A stretch of DNA of 64,000 nt, taken from contig JABDGP010000004.1 in the NCBI GenBank assembly GCA_013285945.1, forward strand, positions 1 to 64,000, in the 5' to 3' direction. Below are positions 46,208 through 55,075 of the stretch, piece by piece. The DNA comes from Bacteroidota bacterium (GTDB taxonomy: Bacteria > Bacteroidota > Bacteroidia > Cytophagales > Cyclobacteriaceae). Below the pieces are notes generated by a model. That model was not told the DNA's origin. It saw nothing but the letters and a program-made list of their open reading frames with translations, and ran no database searches. Within the stretch, counting starts at the first letter, position 1, and the number at the start of each line of letters is the position of its first letter. Made by a program: the position numbers and the translations under genes.

Positions 46208-46256
46208 AATCAGTTGTATTTTTGTATAAAGATACTGAGAATGGTAAATTCAAAAT
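46193..46256. promoter_or_regulatory. overlapping divergent promoters of nfeD and the LysM gene
   Basis: The 33-bp gap holds two opposed -7 words. TATTTTTG (46217-46224, + strand, exact TAnnTTTG) faces the LysM gene, with a TTTC at 46193-46196 as -33 candidate at 20 bp. TATCTTTA (46226-46233, - strand, one mismatch) faces nfeD, with TTG about 16 bp upstream on that strand. The two would compete for polymerase. Confidence 0.5.
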
Positions 46257-47254
46257 TTAAGATTCGGCAAAGGCCCTTATCGGGGAAAGGACACGTAAAT
46301 CAGACGATAATTTCTTGCATCTTTTGCTTTGTATCTTTTGCCGGCCTGGCTGCTCCTGCCGATTCCCTTCGCATTGAGACAATCAACGGAAAGCAATTCA
46401 TCATTCATCAGGTTGACCCCAAAGAAACTCTGTATTCTATTTCCAGAAGATACGGGGTTTCGGTGGCTATGATTATAGAGCAAAACCCAACGGCCGATTC
46501 GGGGCTGGCAGTAGGTCAACAGTTAAAAGTGCCCTATGTCCCGAAAGGAAACCCTGAAAAAGGTACTGTTTTACACAAGGTAGTTGCCAAAGAAACGTTG
46601 TTTTCGATAGCAAAACAGTACAATTTGAATATCGACGACTTGAAAAGCTGGAATAACTTAAAGGACAATTCAATTAGCATAGGTCAGGAGCTGATTGTGA
46701 GTAAAAAAATTATCCAACCGGTAGTGAAAACCATTGACCCTCGAAAATTGCGTGGTACACATACCGTTACGGCCAAAGAGACTTTGTTTTCAATTTCAAA
46801 AATGTATGGCGCCAGTGTGCAGCAATTGAAAGAATGGAATAAACTCTCTACAGATGAAGTGAAACCAGGACAAATGCTCTTTGTACTTCCGCCGGTGACA
46901 AACTTTGACACATTTAAGGCTGAGGTAAAGCGAACTGAAACTCCGAAAACGACTAATCAGGATATGAAGATCTCTGAGACTGTAATTGGTTCAGACGAAG
47001 TTCATGAAAGGGGTGAAGCTGCTTTAATGGATGGAACCGATGGAAACCGTAAATACCTGGCACAACACAAAACTGTAAAGGCAGGGACGATTATGAAAGT
47101 ACGCAGTGAAGCAACCAACCGCGAAGTGTTTGTGCGCGTGATCGGGCCTCTCAATGAAGACGACAGTACGGTAATTAAAATATCAAAATCAGCTTTCGAC
47201 AGGCTTGGAGCGGTTGATCCAAAGTTTAGAGTTGAAGTAGTCTATTATAAATAA
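46241..47254 (+). CDS. exported LysM-repeat protein with C-terminal RlpA-like domain
   Basis: Cell-envelope protein of 337 residues. The ATG at 46241 is chosen over an upstream TTG (46214) because the promoter word lies between them. An N-terminal basic stretch leads to a signal segment (IISCIFCFVSFAGLAAPA). Three LysM domains follow: KETLYSISRRYGVSVAMIIEQNP (about 61-83), then KETLFSIAKQYNLNIDDLKSWN and KETLFSISKMYGASVQQLKEWN. A linker leads to a double-psi-barrel-like end (KAGTIMKVRSEATNREVFVRV). It should bind peptidoglycan and may assist wall remodelling. One base separates it from the first OmpA fusion gene, so it heads that operon. Confidence 0.9.
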   Translation: MVNSKFKIRQRPLSGKGHVNQTIISCIFCFVSFAGLAAPADSLRIETINGKQFIIHQVDPKETLYSISRRYGVSVAMIIEQNPTADSGLAVGQQLKVPYVPKGNPEKGTVLHKVVAKETLFSIAKQYNLNIDDLKSWNNLKDNSISIGQELIVSKKIIQPVVKTIDPRKLRGTHTVTAKETLFSISKMYGASVQQLKEWNKLSTDEVKPGQMLFVLPPVTNFDTFKAEVKRTETPKTTNQDMKISETVIGSDEVHERGEAALMDGTDGNRKYLAQHKTVKAGTIMKVRSEATNREVFVRVIGPLNEDDSTVIKISKSAFDRLGAVDPKFRVEVVYYK

Positions 47255-47255
47255 A

Positions 47256-48350
47256 ATGAAGGCTGGGACAATACTATTGTTGCTGGCTTTTGTTCAAGTT
47301 TGCAAGGCCCAAAACCTTGTACCGAATCCCGGCTTTGAGCAATATTTCGATTGCCCTGGCTCATACAATCCTCAGGGTTCTGATAGAAATTTTGCTCCAG
47401 GTTGGATTTCGCCAACGCTGGGCACTCCCGATCTTTTTAATCGATGCAGTTTTGGTAACGCAGGCGTGCCGCACAACTGGGCTGGTGTTGCACATGCGCA
47501 CAAAGGTTTTGGCTACTCAGGTATTTATGCATGGATCAACAACAGCAATTACCGCGAATATCTTCAGGCGAAGCTGGCGAGTAAACTGGTTGAGGGAAGA
47601 AAATACAGAGTCGAATTTTTCTTCAGGCTTTCGGTCTATTCAAAATACAGTATCGATCGTGTCGGTGTATTACTTTCAGATTCAACACAGCAAGTGGCAC
47701 ACGACCGCATCTGGACGGTAGAGCCCACTTTTACTCATGTGATGGATTCCGCATATAGCACAAAGACAGGAATATGGAATCATTTTTATTTTGAATACAC
47801 AGCGAAAGGCGGAGAGCAGTATATCAGCATCGGAAATTTTTCTCCTGATGAGGAGATACGAAAATTCCATATCCAACATTCGGATGCCAGTGAACCCATG
47901 CTGAGCAAGGCAGCCTACTTTTATATTGATGACGTTTCGGTTACCCCACTGAACAATGCCGAGCGGGATTCTAGAGACCTGGCCAGCCGTGAAGAAGTAA
48001 AACCAAATGAGGTCTACATTTTAAAACACATCTTTTTTTCATTTAACAGCTATGATCTCATGCCGCCATCGTATGAGGAGCTCAATCTTCTGCTGTCGAT
48101 TATGAAGAAAAACCCAACATGGAAAGTTGAGCTTAGCGGGCATACAGATGACAAAGGCAACAATGTTTATAATTATAATTTATCTTTAAACCGTGCCAAA
48201 ACGGTTGGCAGGTACCTGGTGCAGGGCGGAATTGCTGTAGAAAGGATAAAAACGAAAGGTTTTGGCAAATTAAAGCCCCTGAAACCAGCAAAAACTGAGG
48301 AGGCACGGATGGTTAATCGAAGAGTAGAAGTTAAATTCGTAACCAAATGA
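47256..48350 (+). CDS. OmpA-domain lipid- or wall-associated protein with N-terminal beta-sandwich, tandem copy 1
   Basis: Exported protein of 364 residues. A signal peptide (MKAGTILLLLAFVQVCKAQ) is followed by a domain of about 215 residues starting NLVPNPGFEQYFDCPGSYN, a beta-sandwich/carbohydrate-binding-like module, and then an OmpA peptidoglycan-binding domain (about 260-364). The OmpA signature is LSGHTDDKGNNVYNYNLSLN and RAKTVGRYLV, ending ARMVNRRVEVKFV. It anchors non-covalently to peptidoglycan; the ligand of the N-terminal module is unknown. It lies one base after the LysM gene and 13 bp before its paralogue, which has the same architecture and similar N-terminal motifs. Confidence 0.9.
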   Translation: MKAGTILLLLAFVQVCKAQNLVPNPGFEQYFDCPGSYNPQGSDRNFAPGWISPTLGTPDLFNRCSFGNAGVPHNWAGVAHAHKGFGYSGIYAWINNSNYREYLQAKLASKLVEGRKYRVEFFFRLSVYSKYSIDRVGVLLSDSTQQVAHDRIWTVEPTFTHVMDSAYSTKTGIWNHFYFEYTAKGGEQYISIGNFSPDEEIRKFHIQHSDASEPMLSKAAYFYIDDVSVTPLNNAERDSRDLASREEVKPNEVYILKHIFFSFNSYDLMPPSYEELNLLLSIMKKNPTWKVELSGHTDDKGNNVYNYNLSLNRAKTVGRYLVQGGIAVERIKTKGFGKLKPLKPAKTEEARMVNRRVEVKFVTK

Positions 48351-48363
48351 CAATAATAAATCT

Positions 48364-49452
48364 GTGAAATGGCTTCTCGTATTATGCTCTTGTTGGCTTG
48401 GTCATTGGTGTTTAGGGCAAAACCTAGTACCTAATTCCGGTTTCGAGGAATTTAACAGATGTCCTACTTCGTTTAGCACAGACCCCAAGCATTTTGGCCC
48501 CAACCAATGGAACTCGCCCACGATCGGTACGCCCGACTATTTTAATAAATGCAGCATCGGCGAAAATGGCGTTCCTAGAAACTGGGCGGGAGTTTCGTAT
48601 GCCCATTCGGGAGTAGGCTATTCGGGAATTTACGCCTGGAACAATAAGACCGGAAATTATCGCGAATACATTCAATGCAAATTGAAGGAGCCTCTTAAAA
48701 ACAGAGCTTCTTATTATATCGAATTCTATTACAGGATATCATCGTATTCAGTGTATGCAATTGACAGGATTGGTCTTGCCTTGTCAGATTCGGCTGTGTG
48801 GGTCAGACGTGATAACTGCCTCGAAATAACACCTGTGTTTTCTGAGAAAAAAAAGCTGGAGACACTCACAAACGGATGGCAACGCGCTTCGGCACAGATC
48901 ACAGCTCGTGGTGGCGAACAGTTTTTAATTATTGGGAATTTTTCTGACAACGAATCCACTGAAAATACAAAGATTGATTATCGGGAAGGGAAAAGCCCGA
49001 TGCTTGGCGGCAGTGCTTACTATTATATAGACGACATCTTAGTCTCACCTATAGATGATGCTCCGGTTATAGATTCAGTAAGCTTAGATTCACTACCTGC
49101 GATCCGGCCCAACGAAGTTTACATTTTAAAACACATCCATTTTCCATTCAACAGCTATGAACTGCTGCCTTCTTCATTTCAGGAACTTGACGCATTGATT
49201 GCTATCTTAAAAAAGAATCCACAGTGGAAAGTCAATCTTAGTGGCCACACTGATGATCAGGGTTCTGACGACTACAACCTTGTACTTTCGGCTAACCGTG
49301 CCAAAAGCGTTGGCAATTATCTGTTACAAAATGGCGTGCAGGGCGATCGGATACTAACACAGGGATTTGGCAAACAGAAACCGTTGCACGATGGAAATGA
49401 TGAGCAAGCACGAATGCTCAACAGGAGAGTGGAAGCAAAATTCATAGACTAA
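48364..49452 (+). CDS. OmpA-domain protein with N-terminal beta-sandwich, tandem copy 2
   Basis: Paralogue of the preceding gene, 362 residues, starting at GTG 48364 with a Trp/Cys-rich signal peptide (KWLLVLCSCWLGHWCLGQ). The N-terminal module keeps NLVPNSGFEEF, TIGTPDYFNKCS and GVPRNWAGVSYAH, and the OmpA domain keeps LSGHTDDQGSDDYN and NRAKSVGNYLL, ending ARMLNRRVEAKFI. Most positions are the same by eye, so the pair arose by local duplication and then drifted. Together with the LysM protein it suggests a peptidoglycan-associated envelope module. TIGR02757 follows 8 bp later. Confidence 0.9.
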   Translation: MKWLLVLCSCWLGHWCLGQNLVPNSGFEEFNRCPTSFSTDPKHFGPNQWNSPTIGTPDYFNKCSIGENGVPRNWAGVSYAHSGVGYSGIYAWNNKTGNYREYIQCKLKEPLKNRASYYIEFYYRISSYSVYAIDRIGLALSDSAVWVRRDNCLEITPVFSEKKKLETLTNGWQRASAQITARGGEQFLIIGNFSDNESTENTKIDYREGKSPMLGGSAYYYIDDILVSPIDDAPVIDSVSLDSLPAIRPNEVYILKHIHFPFNSYELLPSSFQELDALIAILKKNPQWKVNLSGHTDDQGSDDYNLVLSANRAKSVGNYLLQNGVQGDRILTQGFGKQKPLHDGNDEQARMLNRRVEAKFID

Positions 49453-49460
49453 CGGTTATC

Positions 49461-50243
49461 TTGAAAACAGACGGTAGTCGGCTGGCAGATCTCAAAAACT
49501 TTCTTGATGAGAAAGCTGATCAATTTAACAAGCCCGATTTTATAGAACACGACCCTGTTTCGATTCCTCATCAATTCAAAAAGAAACAAGACATTGAGAT
49601 TGCCGGACTGATGGCAGCGGTACTGGCGTGGGGACAGCGCATCACCATCATCAACAAGACCTGGGATTTTCTAAATCGGATGGATAACTCACCCCACGAT
49701 TTTGTTTTAAACCACAGGTCGCAAGACTTGAAACGGTTTCATGGGTTCCGGCACCGTACTTTCAATGAAACCGATGCTCTATACTTTATTGAATTTCTGA
49801 CTTTCTTTTATAAGAAAAATCAATCTCTTGAGCAGGCCTTTCAAATAAGCCAAACAGATGAACATGTAGGTCGGGGGTTAGAGAATTTTCACAACCTGTT
49901 TTTTAGTTTAGACGATTTCCCGACACGAACGAAAAAGCACATTGCAACACCCGCAAGGAAATCGGCCTGCAAACGTTTGAACATGTTTCTACGCTGGATG
50001 GTGCGTAGTGATGATAATGGCGTTGACTTTGGTATCTGGAGGCATATCTCGCCATCTCAGCTGATCTGTCCATGCGATTTGCACGTGGAACGGGTAGCAC
50101 GAAAATTAAAACTGATCAGACGAAAACAAATGGATTGGCAAACGGCTCTTGAGCTAACAACTGCCCTGAAAAAACTTGACCCCGACGATCCTGTGAAATA
50201 TGATTTTGCACTTTTTGGCCTTGGAATAATGGAAGGTTTTTAG
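49461..50243 (+). CDS. TIGR02757 (DUF2400) family protein
   Basis: Protein of 260 residues of the TIGR02757 family, recognised by the N-terminal pattern LKNFLDEKADQFNKPDFIEHDPVSIPH and by AGLMAAVLAWGQR, then the basic helix-rich middle (NRMDNSPHDFVLNH) and the ending WMVRSDDNGVDFGIW with the SPSQLICPCDLHVERVARKL block. The function is unknown; the fold resembles helix-hairpin-helix DNA glycosylase-like proteins, so a DNA-related role is possible. The start is TTG at 49461, 8 bp behind the second OmpA gene. It has no signal peptide and is presumably read from the LysM promoter. Confidence 0.88.
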   Translation: MKTDGSRLADLKNFLDEKADQFNKPDFIEHDPVSIPHQFKKKQDIEIAGLMAAVLAWGQRITIINKTWDFLNRMDNSPHDFVLNHRSQDLKRFHGFRHRTFNETDALYFIEFLTFFYKKNQSLEQAFQISQTDEHVGRGLENFHNLFFSLDDFPTRTKKHIATPARKSACKRLNMFLRWMVRSDDNGVDFGIWRHISPSQLICPCDLHVERVARKLKLIRRKQMDWQTALELTTALKKLDPDDPVKYDFALFGLGIMEGF

Positions 50244-50332
50244 TTAAAAATCTTCTAAAAAGTGATGGAAGGACTACAAGCGTCTGGAAAAATTTCTACC
50301 TTAATACCTCGAAAACAACCAAAATAATATAC

Positions 50333-52036
50333 ATGAACTTGAACGTTGAAGCAGAAAAGAAAAACACTTACGATGCCATCGTGGTTGGTACAGGTATCGC
50401 CGGAGGTTGGGCCGCCAAAGAGCTTTCAGAAAAAGGCATGAAGACACTGGTACTGGAGCGAGGCCGCGATGTAAAGCATCCCGATTACCCAACGGCTACT
50501 CTAGATCCATGGCAATTAGCCAACGGGGATAAGCCGACCCAGGAAGACTTGAAAAATCAAGGTGTTCAAAACCGTACCGGTTACACTATAAGGCAGAGTT
50601 CAAAGCACTGGTTTGTGAATGACCTTGATCATCCCTACACAGAAACGAAGAGAATGGATTGGATGCGTGGCTACCACGTAGGTGGCCGCTCGATTATGTG
50701 GGGAAGACAAAGCTATCGATGGAGTGACCTGGACTTTGAAGCAAATCTAAAAGATGGTGTGGCGGTAGATTGGCCGGTTCGCTATAAAGAGATTGAGCCA
50801 TGGTACGACTATGTAGAATCCTATATTGGTGTGAGTGGACAAGCTGAGAACTATCCTTACCTGCCCGATGGAAAATTCCTTCCTCCCATGGATTTGAATT
50901 GTGCAGAGTTGGAGTTGAAAAAATCTGTGAAAGAAAAATTTGATCGCTTATTGACAATTGGCCGGACTGCGCATGCTACTGCCCCGCTTCCTCACACTCC
51001 GTGGCGTGGCCAATGTCAATTCAGAGATATGTGTATCCGCGGCTGTCCTTTCGGTGGGTACTTTAGTAGCAATTCATGCACACTTCCTGCAGCAGAGAAA
51101 TCTAAAAACATGACGCTACGGCCCAACTCGGTAGTCTATGAAATGATCTACGATGAGCAAAAAGGAAAGGCAACGGGGGTGAAAGTGATTGATGCAGAGA
51201 CCGGTGAGCAAATGGAATTTTATGCTAAGGTAATTTTCCTTTGCGCTTCCACATTCGGGTCAACTTACATCATGCTTAATTCTATTTCCAAACGTTTCCC
51301 AAATGGCTTTGGTAATGATAGTGGAGAACTTGGCTGTAATATTATGGATCACCACTTGGGTGTTGGAGCAGGAGGGAGCATTGAGGGTTTTGAAGACAAG
51401 TACTATTCGGGCCGGCGCGCAAATGGTTTTTATATTCCCCGCTATCGCAACATTGGTAAAGACAAGCGTGATTACGTACGGGGCTTTGGCTATCAAGGTG
51501 GTGGAGGCAGACAGGGATGGCAAAGAGCCGTGGCCGAACTTGCAATTGGTGCCGATTTGAAAAAATTCGTTTCCGAACCGGGCAAATGGACTATCGGGAT
51601 GACGGGCTTCGGCGAGTTCTTGCCCGTGCATAGCAACCGAATGACAATCAATCACGACAAAAAAGATAAACACGGTTTGCCGGTAATCAACTTTGACGCA
51701 GAGTTTAAAGAAAACGAAATGAAGATGCGCAAAGACATGATGGCCGATGCAGCTGAAATGCTGGAAGCAGCAGGTGTGAAGAATATTCATACCTATGATC
51801 ACATTGGCGGACCAGGCTTGGGGATTCATGAAATGGGCACCGCGCGCATGGGTAAAGATCCGAAGACCTCTGTATTGAATAAATACAATCAGGTACATGC
51901 CTGCAAGAATGTGTTTGTCACTGACGGCGGATTTATGACATCGGCTTCTTGTGTAAACCCGTCATTGACTTACATGGCCTTCACGGCACGAGCAGTGGAT
52001 TATGCAGTTAACGAACTAAAAAAAGGAAACCTGTAA
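50333..52036 (+). CDS. GMC-family FAD-dependent oxidoreductase
   Basis: Flavoenzyme of 567 residues of the glucose-methanol-choline family. The FAD motif GTGIAGG is at 19-25. The middle contains GGRSIMWGRQSYRWSDLDFEA, and a Cys-rich insert CQFRDMCIRGCPFGGYFSSNSC (residues 224-245) could hold a metal or iron-sulfur site. The C-terminal catalytic pair is the His of GIHEMGTARMG and the Asn of SCVNPSLTYMA. There is no own signal peptide. The next gene, 5 bp downstream, encodes a small subunit of the gluconate-2-dehydrogenase type with a Tat-like signal. A periplasmic sugar or alcohol dehydrogenase complex, exported together, is likely. The substrate is not known. Confidence 0.92.
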   Translation: MNLNVEAEKKNTYDAIVVGTGIAGGWAAKELSEKGMKTLVLERGRDVKHPDYPTATLDPWQLANGDKPTQEDLKNQGVQNRTGYTIRQSSKHWFVNDLDHPYTETKRMDWMRGYHVGGRSIMWGRQSYRWSDLDFEANLKDGVAVDWPVRYKEIEPWYDYVESYIGVSGQAENYPYLPDGKFLPPMDLNCAELELKKSVKEKFDRLLTIGRTAHATAPLPHTPWRGQCQFRDMCIRGCPFGGYFSSNSCTLPAAEKSKNMTLRPNSVVYEMIYDEQKGKATGVKVIDAETGEQMEFYAKVIFLCASTFGSTYIMLNSISKRFPNGFGNDSGELGCNIMDHHLGVGAGGSIEGFEDKYYSGRRANGFYIPRYRNIGKDKRDYVRGFGYQGGGGRQGWQRAVAELAIGADLKKFVSEPGKWTIGMTGFGEFLPVHSNRMTINHDKKDKHGLPVINFDAEFKENEMKMRKDMMADAAEMLEAAGVKNIHTYDHIGGPGLGIHEMGTARMGKDPKTSVLNKYNQVHACKNVFVTDGGFMTSASCVNPSLTYMAFTARAVDYAVNELKKGNL

Positions 52037-52041
52037 TAACT

Positions 52042-52641
52042 ATGGATCAAATGATTAATAGAAGGGATGCATTGAGGAAGACAGCATTGCTGATGGGTGC
52101 AGCCGTTTCAGCATCAACGGTAGCTGCGTTTTTGCAAAGCTGTAAGTCTACACCCGAGCTCAATTACAAACCAAGTTTCTTCACCGAAGATCAGGCTAGC
52201 CTTGTGAGTGAAGCAGCAGAAATTATTTTGCCTAAGACTGATACGCCTGGAGCTAAAGATGTCGGTGTACCCAGCTTTATTGACCGGCTGGTGAAAGACT
52301 GCTACAAGGAAGAAGACCAAAAGTTTTTTTTAGATGGTCTCCACGAATTTGATCAAAACGCAATCAAAGCTTTTGGCAACCGGTTTATAGAAGGAAGCCC
52401 TGAAGAGCAGTTAGGTTATTTGAAAAAGGTCCACGATGATGCTGTGGCAGCTGCAAAGAGTGACCCCAAGGCACCACGTCCGTTTATTTTGAAACTGAAG
52501 GAATTGACCATACTTGGCTATTTTGTATCTGAGCCTGGCGCTACCAAAGTGCTGCAATATGAAGCTGTGCCTGGTGCTTATAAAGGATGTATTCCGCTGA
52601 GCGAAGCTGGAAACGGTAAAGCTTGGGCAACCAATAGTTAG
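52042..52641 (+). CDS. gluconate 2-dehydrogenase subunit 3 family protein with Tat-like lipoprotein signal
   Basis: Small partner subunit of 199 residues. The N terminus NRRDALRKTALLMGAAVSAS has a twin-arginine motif (R7, R8) and a hydrophobic core ending in LQSC, where C34 may be lipidated. The mature part matches the family: LVSEAAEIILPKTDTPGAKDVGVPSFIDRLVKDCY. It probably carries the GMC enzyme through the Tat system and anchors it at the membrane. It ends before a strong terminator at 52675-52710. The haem c subunit of classical gluconate dehydrogenase is not adjacent. Confidence 0.92.
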   Translation: MDQMINRRDALRKTALLMGAAVSASTVAAFLQSCKSTPELNYKPSFFTEDQASLVSEAAEIILPKTDTPGAKDVGVPSFIDRLVKDCYKEEDQKFFLDGLHEFDQNAIKAFGNRFIEGSPEEQLGYLKKVHDDAVAAAKSDPKAPRPFILKLKELTILGYFVSEPGATKVLQYEAVPGAYKGCIPLSEAGNGKAWATNS

Positions 52642-52674
52642 TCATTAGTGATAGTGAGATTTCTCTGAAATTTG

Positions 52675-52710
52675 AATCCCCTGTTTTCAACGGGGGATTT
52701 TTTATTTTTG
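52675..52710 (+). terminator. Rho-independent terminator after the GMC operon
   Basis: AATCCCCTGTT (52675-52685) pairs with AACGGGGGATT (52689-52699), an 11-bp stem with one T-G wobble and a TTC loop, followed by TTTTATTTTT. The 3' end overlaps a TAnnTTTG word (TATTTTTG, 52703-52710) that would be the -7 element of the next gene. Confidence 0.88.
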
Positions 52711-52729
52711 AATTGACTAAATTGCCCGA

Positions 52730-53146
52730 ATGAAAAATTTAGTGTTTATAGTGGAAGACAGTCCGGTTCAGCAAAAAATGCTACAAGTACATTTTGAAGA
52801 GACGCTTGGCAATTATACGGTTCGAACATTCTCCAACCCCGATGATTTATTAGTTAACCTCAATCAAAAACCCTTTGCGATTGTGCTTGATCATTTTTTC
52901 GACAGCAAGTCTGATAAAACGGGATTATTTTACCTTAAAGAACTTAAGAAGAGTTATGGATCTATTCCGGTTATCTATCACACCACGCTCAATGACGACA
53001 GTGTTAAGAAAGAGGTAATGGATTTGGGTGCCGAACAATATATTTTGAAAGACTCTGCGTCACTGGTGCGCCTGCGTACGGCTTTGGATTCGCTTCACGA
53101 AAAACTATCTAAGAAAGGACTGTTGCAGCGTTTGTTCAGGAGATGA
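52730..53146 (+). CDS. single-domain response regulator
   Basis: Receiver-only protein of 138 residues. The acid pocket is E9/D10 (FIVEDS), the phospho-acceptor is D54 (IVLDHFF), the conserved Thr region is VIYHTT, and K107 lies in YILKDS. A basic tail (LSKKGLLQRLFRR) follows; there is no output domain. It may relay phosphate or bind a partner protein. A TATTTTTG promoter word is 20 bp upstream, overlapping the preceding terminator. Its stop codon abuts the stop of a sensor kinase on the other strand (TGATCA, 53144-53149), so these two genes may be functionally linked though not cotranscribed. Confidence 0.93.
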   Translation: MKNLVFIVEDSPVQQKMLQVHFEETLGNYTVRTFSNPDDLLVNLNQKPFAIVLDHFFDSKSDKTGLFYLKELKKSYGSIPVIYHTTLNDDSVKKEVMDLGAEQYILKDSASLVRLRTALDSLHEKLSKKGLLQRLFRR

Positions 53147-55075
53147 TCAAACTGGTATAACTACATTAAAAGAACTTCCTTTTCCTTTTGCGCTTTCAAT
53201 AGTTAGTAGCCCGCCTGCTTTTTGTAGGTAATCGCGGCATAATGACAGCCCCAGTCCCGTACCTTTTTCCTGAATTGTTCCCGAAGTACTTACTGTAAAT
53301 CGATGATCGAGAAGAGATTGAATTGTGATGTCATCCATACCGATACCCTGATCTTTCACTTGTAACAGAATTGAATCCTCCGTTTGGGTAATAACAATAT
53401 CTATTCGCCCGCCTTCGTAGGAAAATTTTATCGCATTCGAAATCAAATTGCGTAACACCATATTCAGGATGTTGCGATCAAACTCAACTGTCACGATTTC
53501 GGCGCTGGTACTTTTGACTTCGATTTTTTTGTTTGCAGCAATGGTCTCAAACAACCGCATGTTCTCTTCGGTAAGTTGCTTCAAATCAAACTTTTCTTTT
53601 TGCAACCGAATTCCCTTTAGCTGACTGGCTGTCCAAAAAAGAATGTTTTCCACAAGCATACTTGTTTTGCCAAGATCACCTTCCAGCTGCTGCGCGAATC
53701 GGTTAAACTCTTCTTTGGTAATTAACCCTTTATTATAAACCTGTAAAATGCCCCGCAACGAATTAAGTGGACTCTTTATATCGTGAGACATCACTGAGAG
53801 CAGTCTATTCTTCACGGTATTGGCTGTGGTCAACTCTCCTGTGCGCTCTTCCACTGTTTTTTCAAGATTCTTATAGGACTTGGCGTAATGATTGGCAAGC
53901 AGGTAAACTTGAAAAAGTAAAAACACAAGCACGCCCAGTTCTACCATATAAGCGGACTTGATGTTGAGTGGGTAGAGCAATGAGTTTTTTAAGATTTCGG
54001 CTAAAATGAATGGAAACGAGGTGAGTACGCCAACTAAAATCACTCTTGCATCTTTGTTTCCGGCTCTCCACGCTCTGCTTATGGAGTACACAGCGTAAAC
54101 AAAGGAGAGCAGTAAGCACACATGGCAAACATCCAGTAATTTGCCGTAGATATGCTGTGGCGTGGTGATTACGGCGAGACAAAGAAATGAGGCTACGGTT
54201 ACAAAAAAAACAATAGGTTTTTTTGGTGAATGATCGATGAAGAGATGGTAGACATACAATGGGAAGAGCGCCACACTGGCATACACACCTATGAATTCTA
54301 TTTTTTTCCAGTACTCCATTGTAACCGTTGGAAACAAATTTGGAAGCAGGAAAGAACCACCGTGTACGATCATAGCGCGTAGTGCCACACCGAGACATAT
54401 TAATGCCAGCCAGAGGTAAGGCTTGCCACGATAATACACGAAATAGAGGATAAGCTGATAAATAAACATGGCGATAAGACTGCCGGCAAAAAAATTCTCA
54501 ACGCCATTCATTCGGTTCAGTGAAGAAACAATACCAGCCACGGTGTCGAGCCGGGGAGTTCCTGCCAACCCACCACTGAAGTAAGTAAAGTTCACCACCT
54601 GGATGACCAGCTCTGCTTCAACAACATTATCGGGAAGGGATATAGTTGTACTGGTGAGCTTGGGGGAATAAGTTTTTTGGTCTGTACTTACTACTCCGGT
54701 TTCTGTAATTAAAATACCGTTTACCCATATTTTGGCAGCCGAATTAATTGTAGGGAAATAAAGCACGAGGCTTTTTCTTTTTTCAGGCAAAATTAGCTTG
54801 AGCCTGTAGGTAGCAAATCCAATCGCCGGATAATTGCCTTGCCTGTTCCACGAGCCGGGTACACTCATCCATTGCGGATTTCGGCTCTTGTTGAAATCGG
54901 CGGGTTCAAGTAATTGATTCCAATAAAATTCCCATGTTCCTGAAAAACCATAGGCACCATCAACTTCAAAATTGTAATGAGATAGATCAAGAGTGCCTTG
55001 TTGAGCTTGCTGTGCAATGCCAGAAACGCTCAATGCAAAGAGAGAAATTGCCGTTATCCAAAAGGGGGCTTTCAC
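53147..55075 (-). CDS. 7TM-DISM sensor histidine kinase
   Basis: Membrane kinase of 642 residues starting at GTG 55075. It has a signal peptide (FWITAISLFALSVSGIAQQ), a periplasmic galactose-binding-like 7TMR-DISM extracellular domain (about 25-185; LSHYNFEVDGAYGFSG, WMSVPGSWNRQGNYPAIGFA), seven TMs (about 195-395), a coiled-coil, an H-box LLSVMSHDIKSPLNSL and an ATPase domain with N-box RNLISNAIKFSYEGG, G1 DQGIGMD and G2 GTGLGLSLC. Such kinases sense an external ligand, often carbohydrate-like. No linked output regulator exists except the convergent receiver gene that shares the stop-codon site. Confidence 0.93.
   Translation of the reverse strand: MKAPFWITAISLFALSVSGIAQQAQQGTLDLSHYNFEVDGAYGFSGTWEFYWNQLLEPADFNKSRNPQWMSVPGSWNRQGNYPAIGFATYRLKLILPEKRKSLVLYFPTINSAAKIWVNGILITETGVVSTDQKTYSPKLTSTTISLPDNVVEAELVIQVVNFTYFSGGLAGTPRLDTVAGIVSSLNRMNGVENFFAGSLIAMFIYQLILYFVYYRGKPYLWLALICLGVALRAMIVHGGSFLLPNLFPTVTMEYWKKIEFIGVYASVALFPLYVYHLFIDHSPKKPIVFFVTVASFLCLAVITTPQHIYGKLLDVCHVCLLLSFVYAVYSISRAWRAGNKDARVILVGVLTSFPFILAEILKNSLLYPLNIKSAYMVELGVLVFLLFQVYLLANHYAKSYKNLEKTVEERTGELTTANTVKNRLLSVMSHDIKSPLNSLRGILQVYNKGLITKEEFNRFAQQLEGDLGKTSMLVENILFWTASQLKGIRLQKEKFDLKQLTEENMRLFETIAANKKIEVKSTSAEIVTVEFDRNILNMVLRNLISNAIKFSYEGGRIDIVITQTEDSILLQVKDQGIGMDDITIQSLLDHRFTVSTSGTIQEKGTGLGLSLCRDYLQKAGGLLTIESAKGKGSSFNVVIPV

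Noticed and set aside
46438-46870. Three similar DNA blocks that might be a repeat array
   Set aside because: They are the three LysM domains of one gene, with protein-level rather than DNA-level similarity.
51260-51898. 212-codon frame antisense to the GMC gene
   Set aside because: Shadow of codon bias in the real gene; no start context or family motif.
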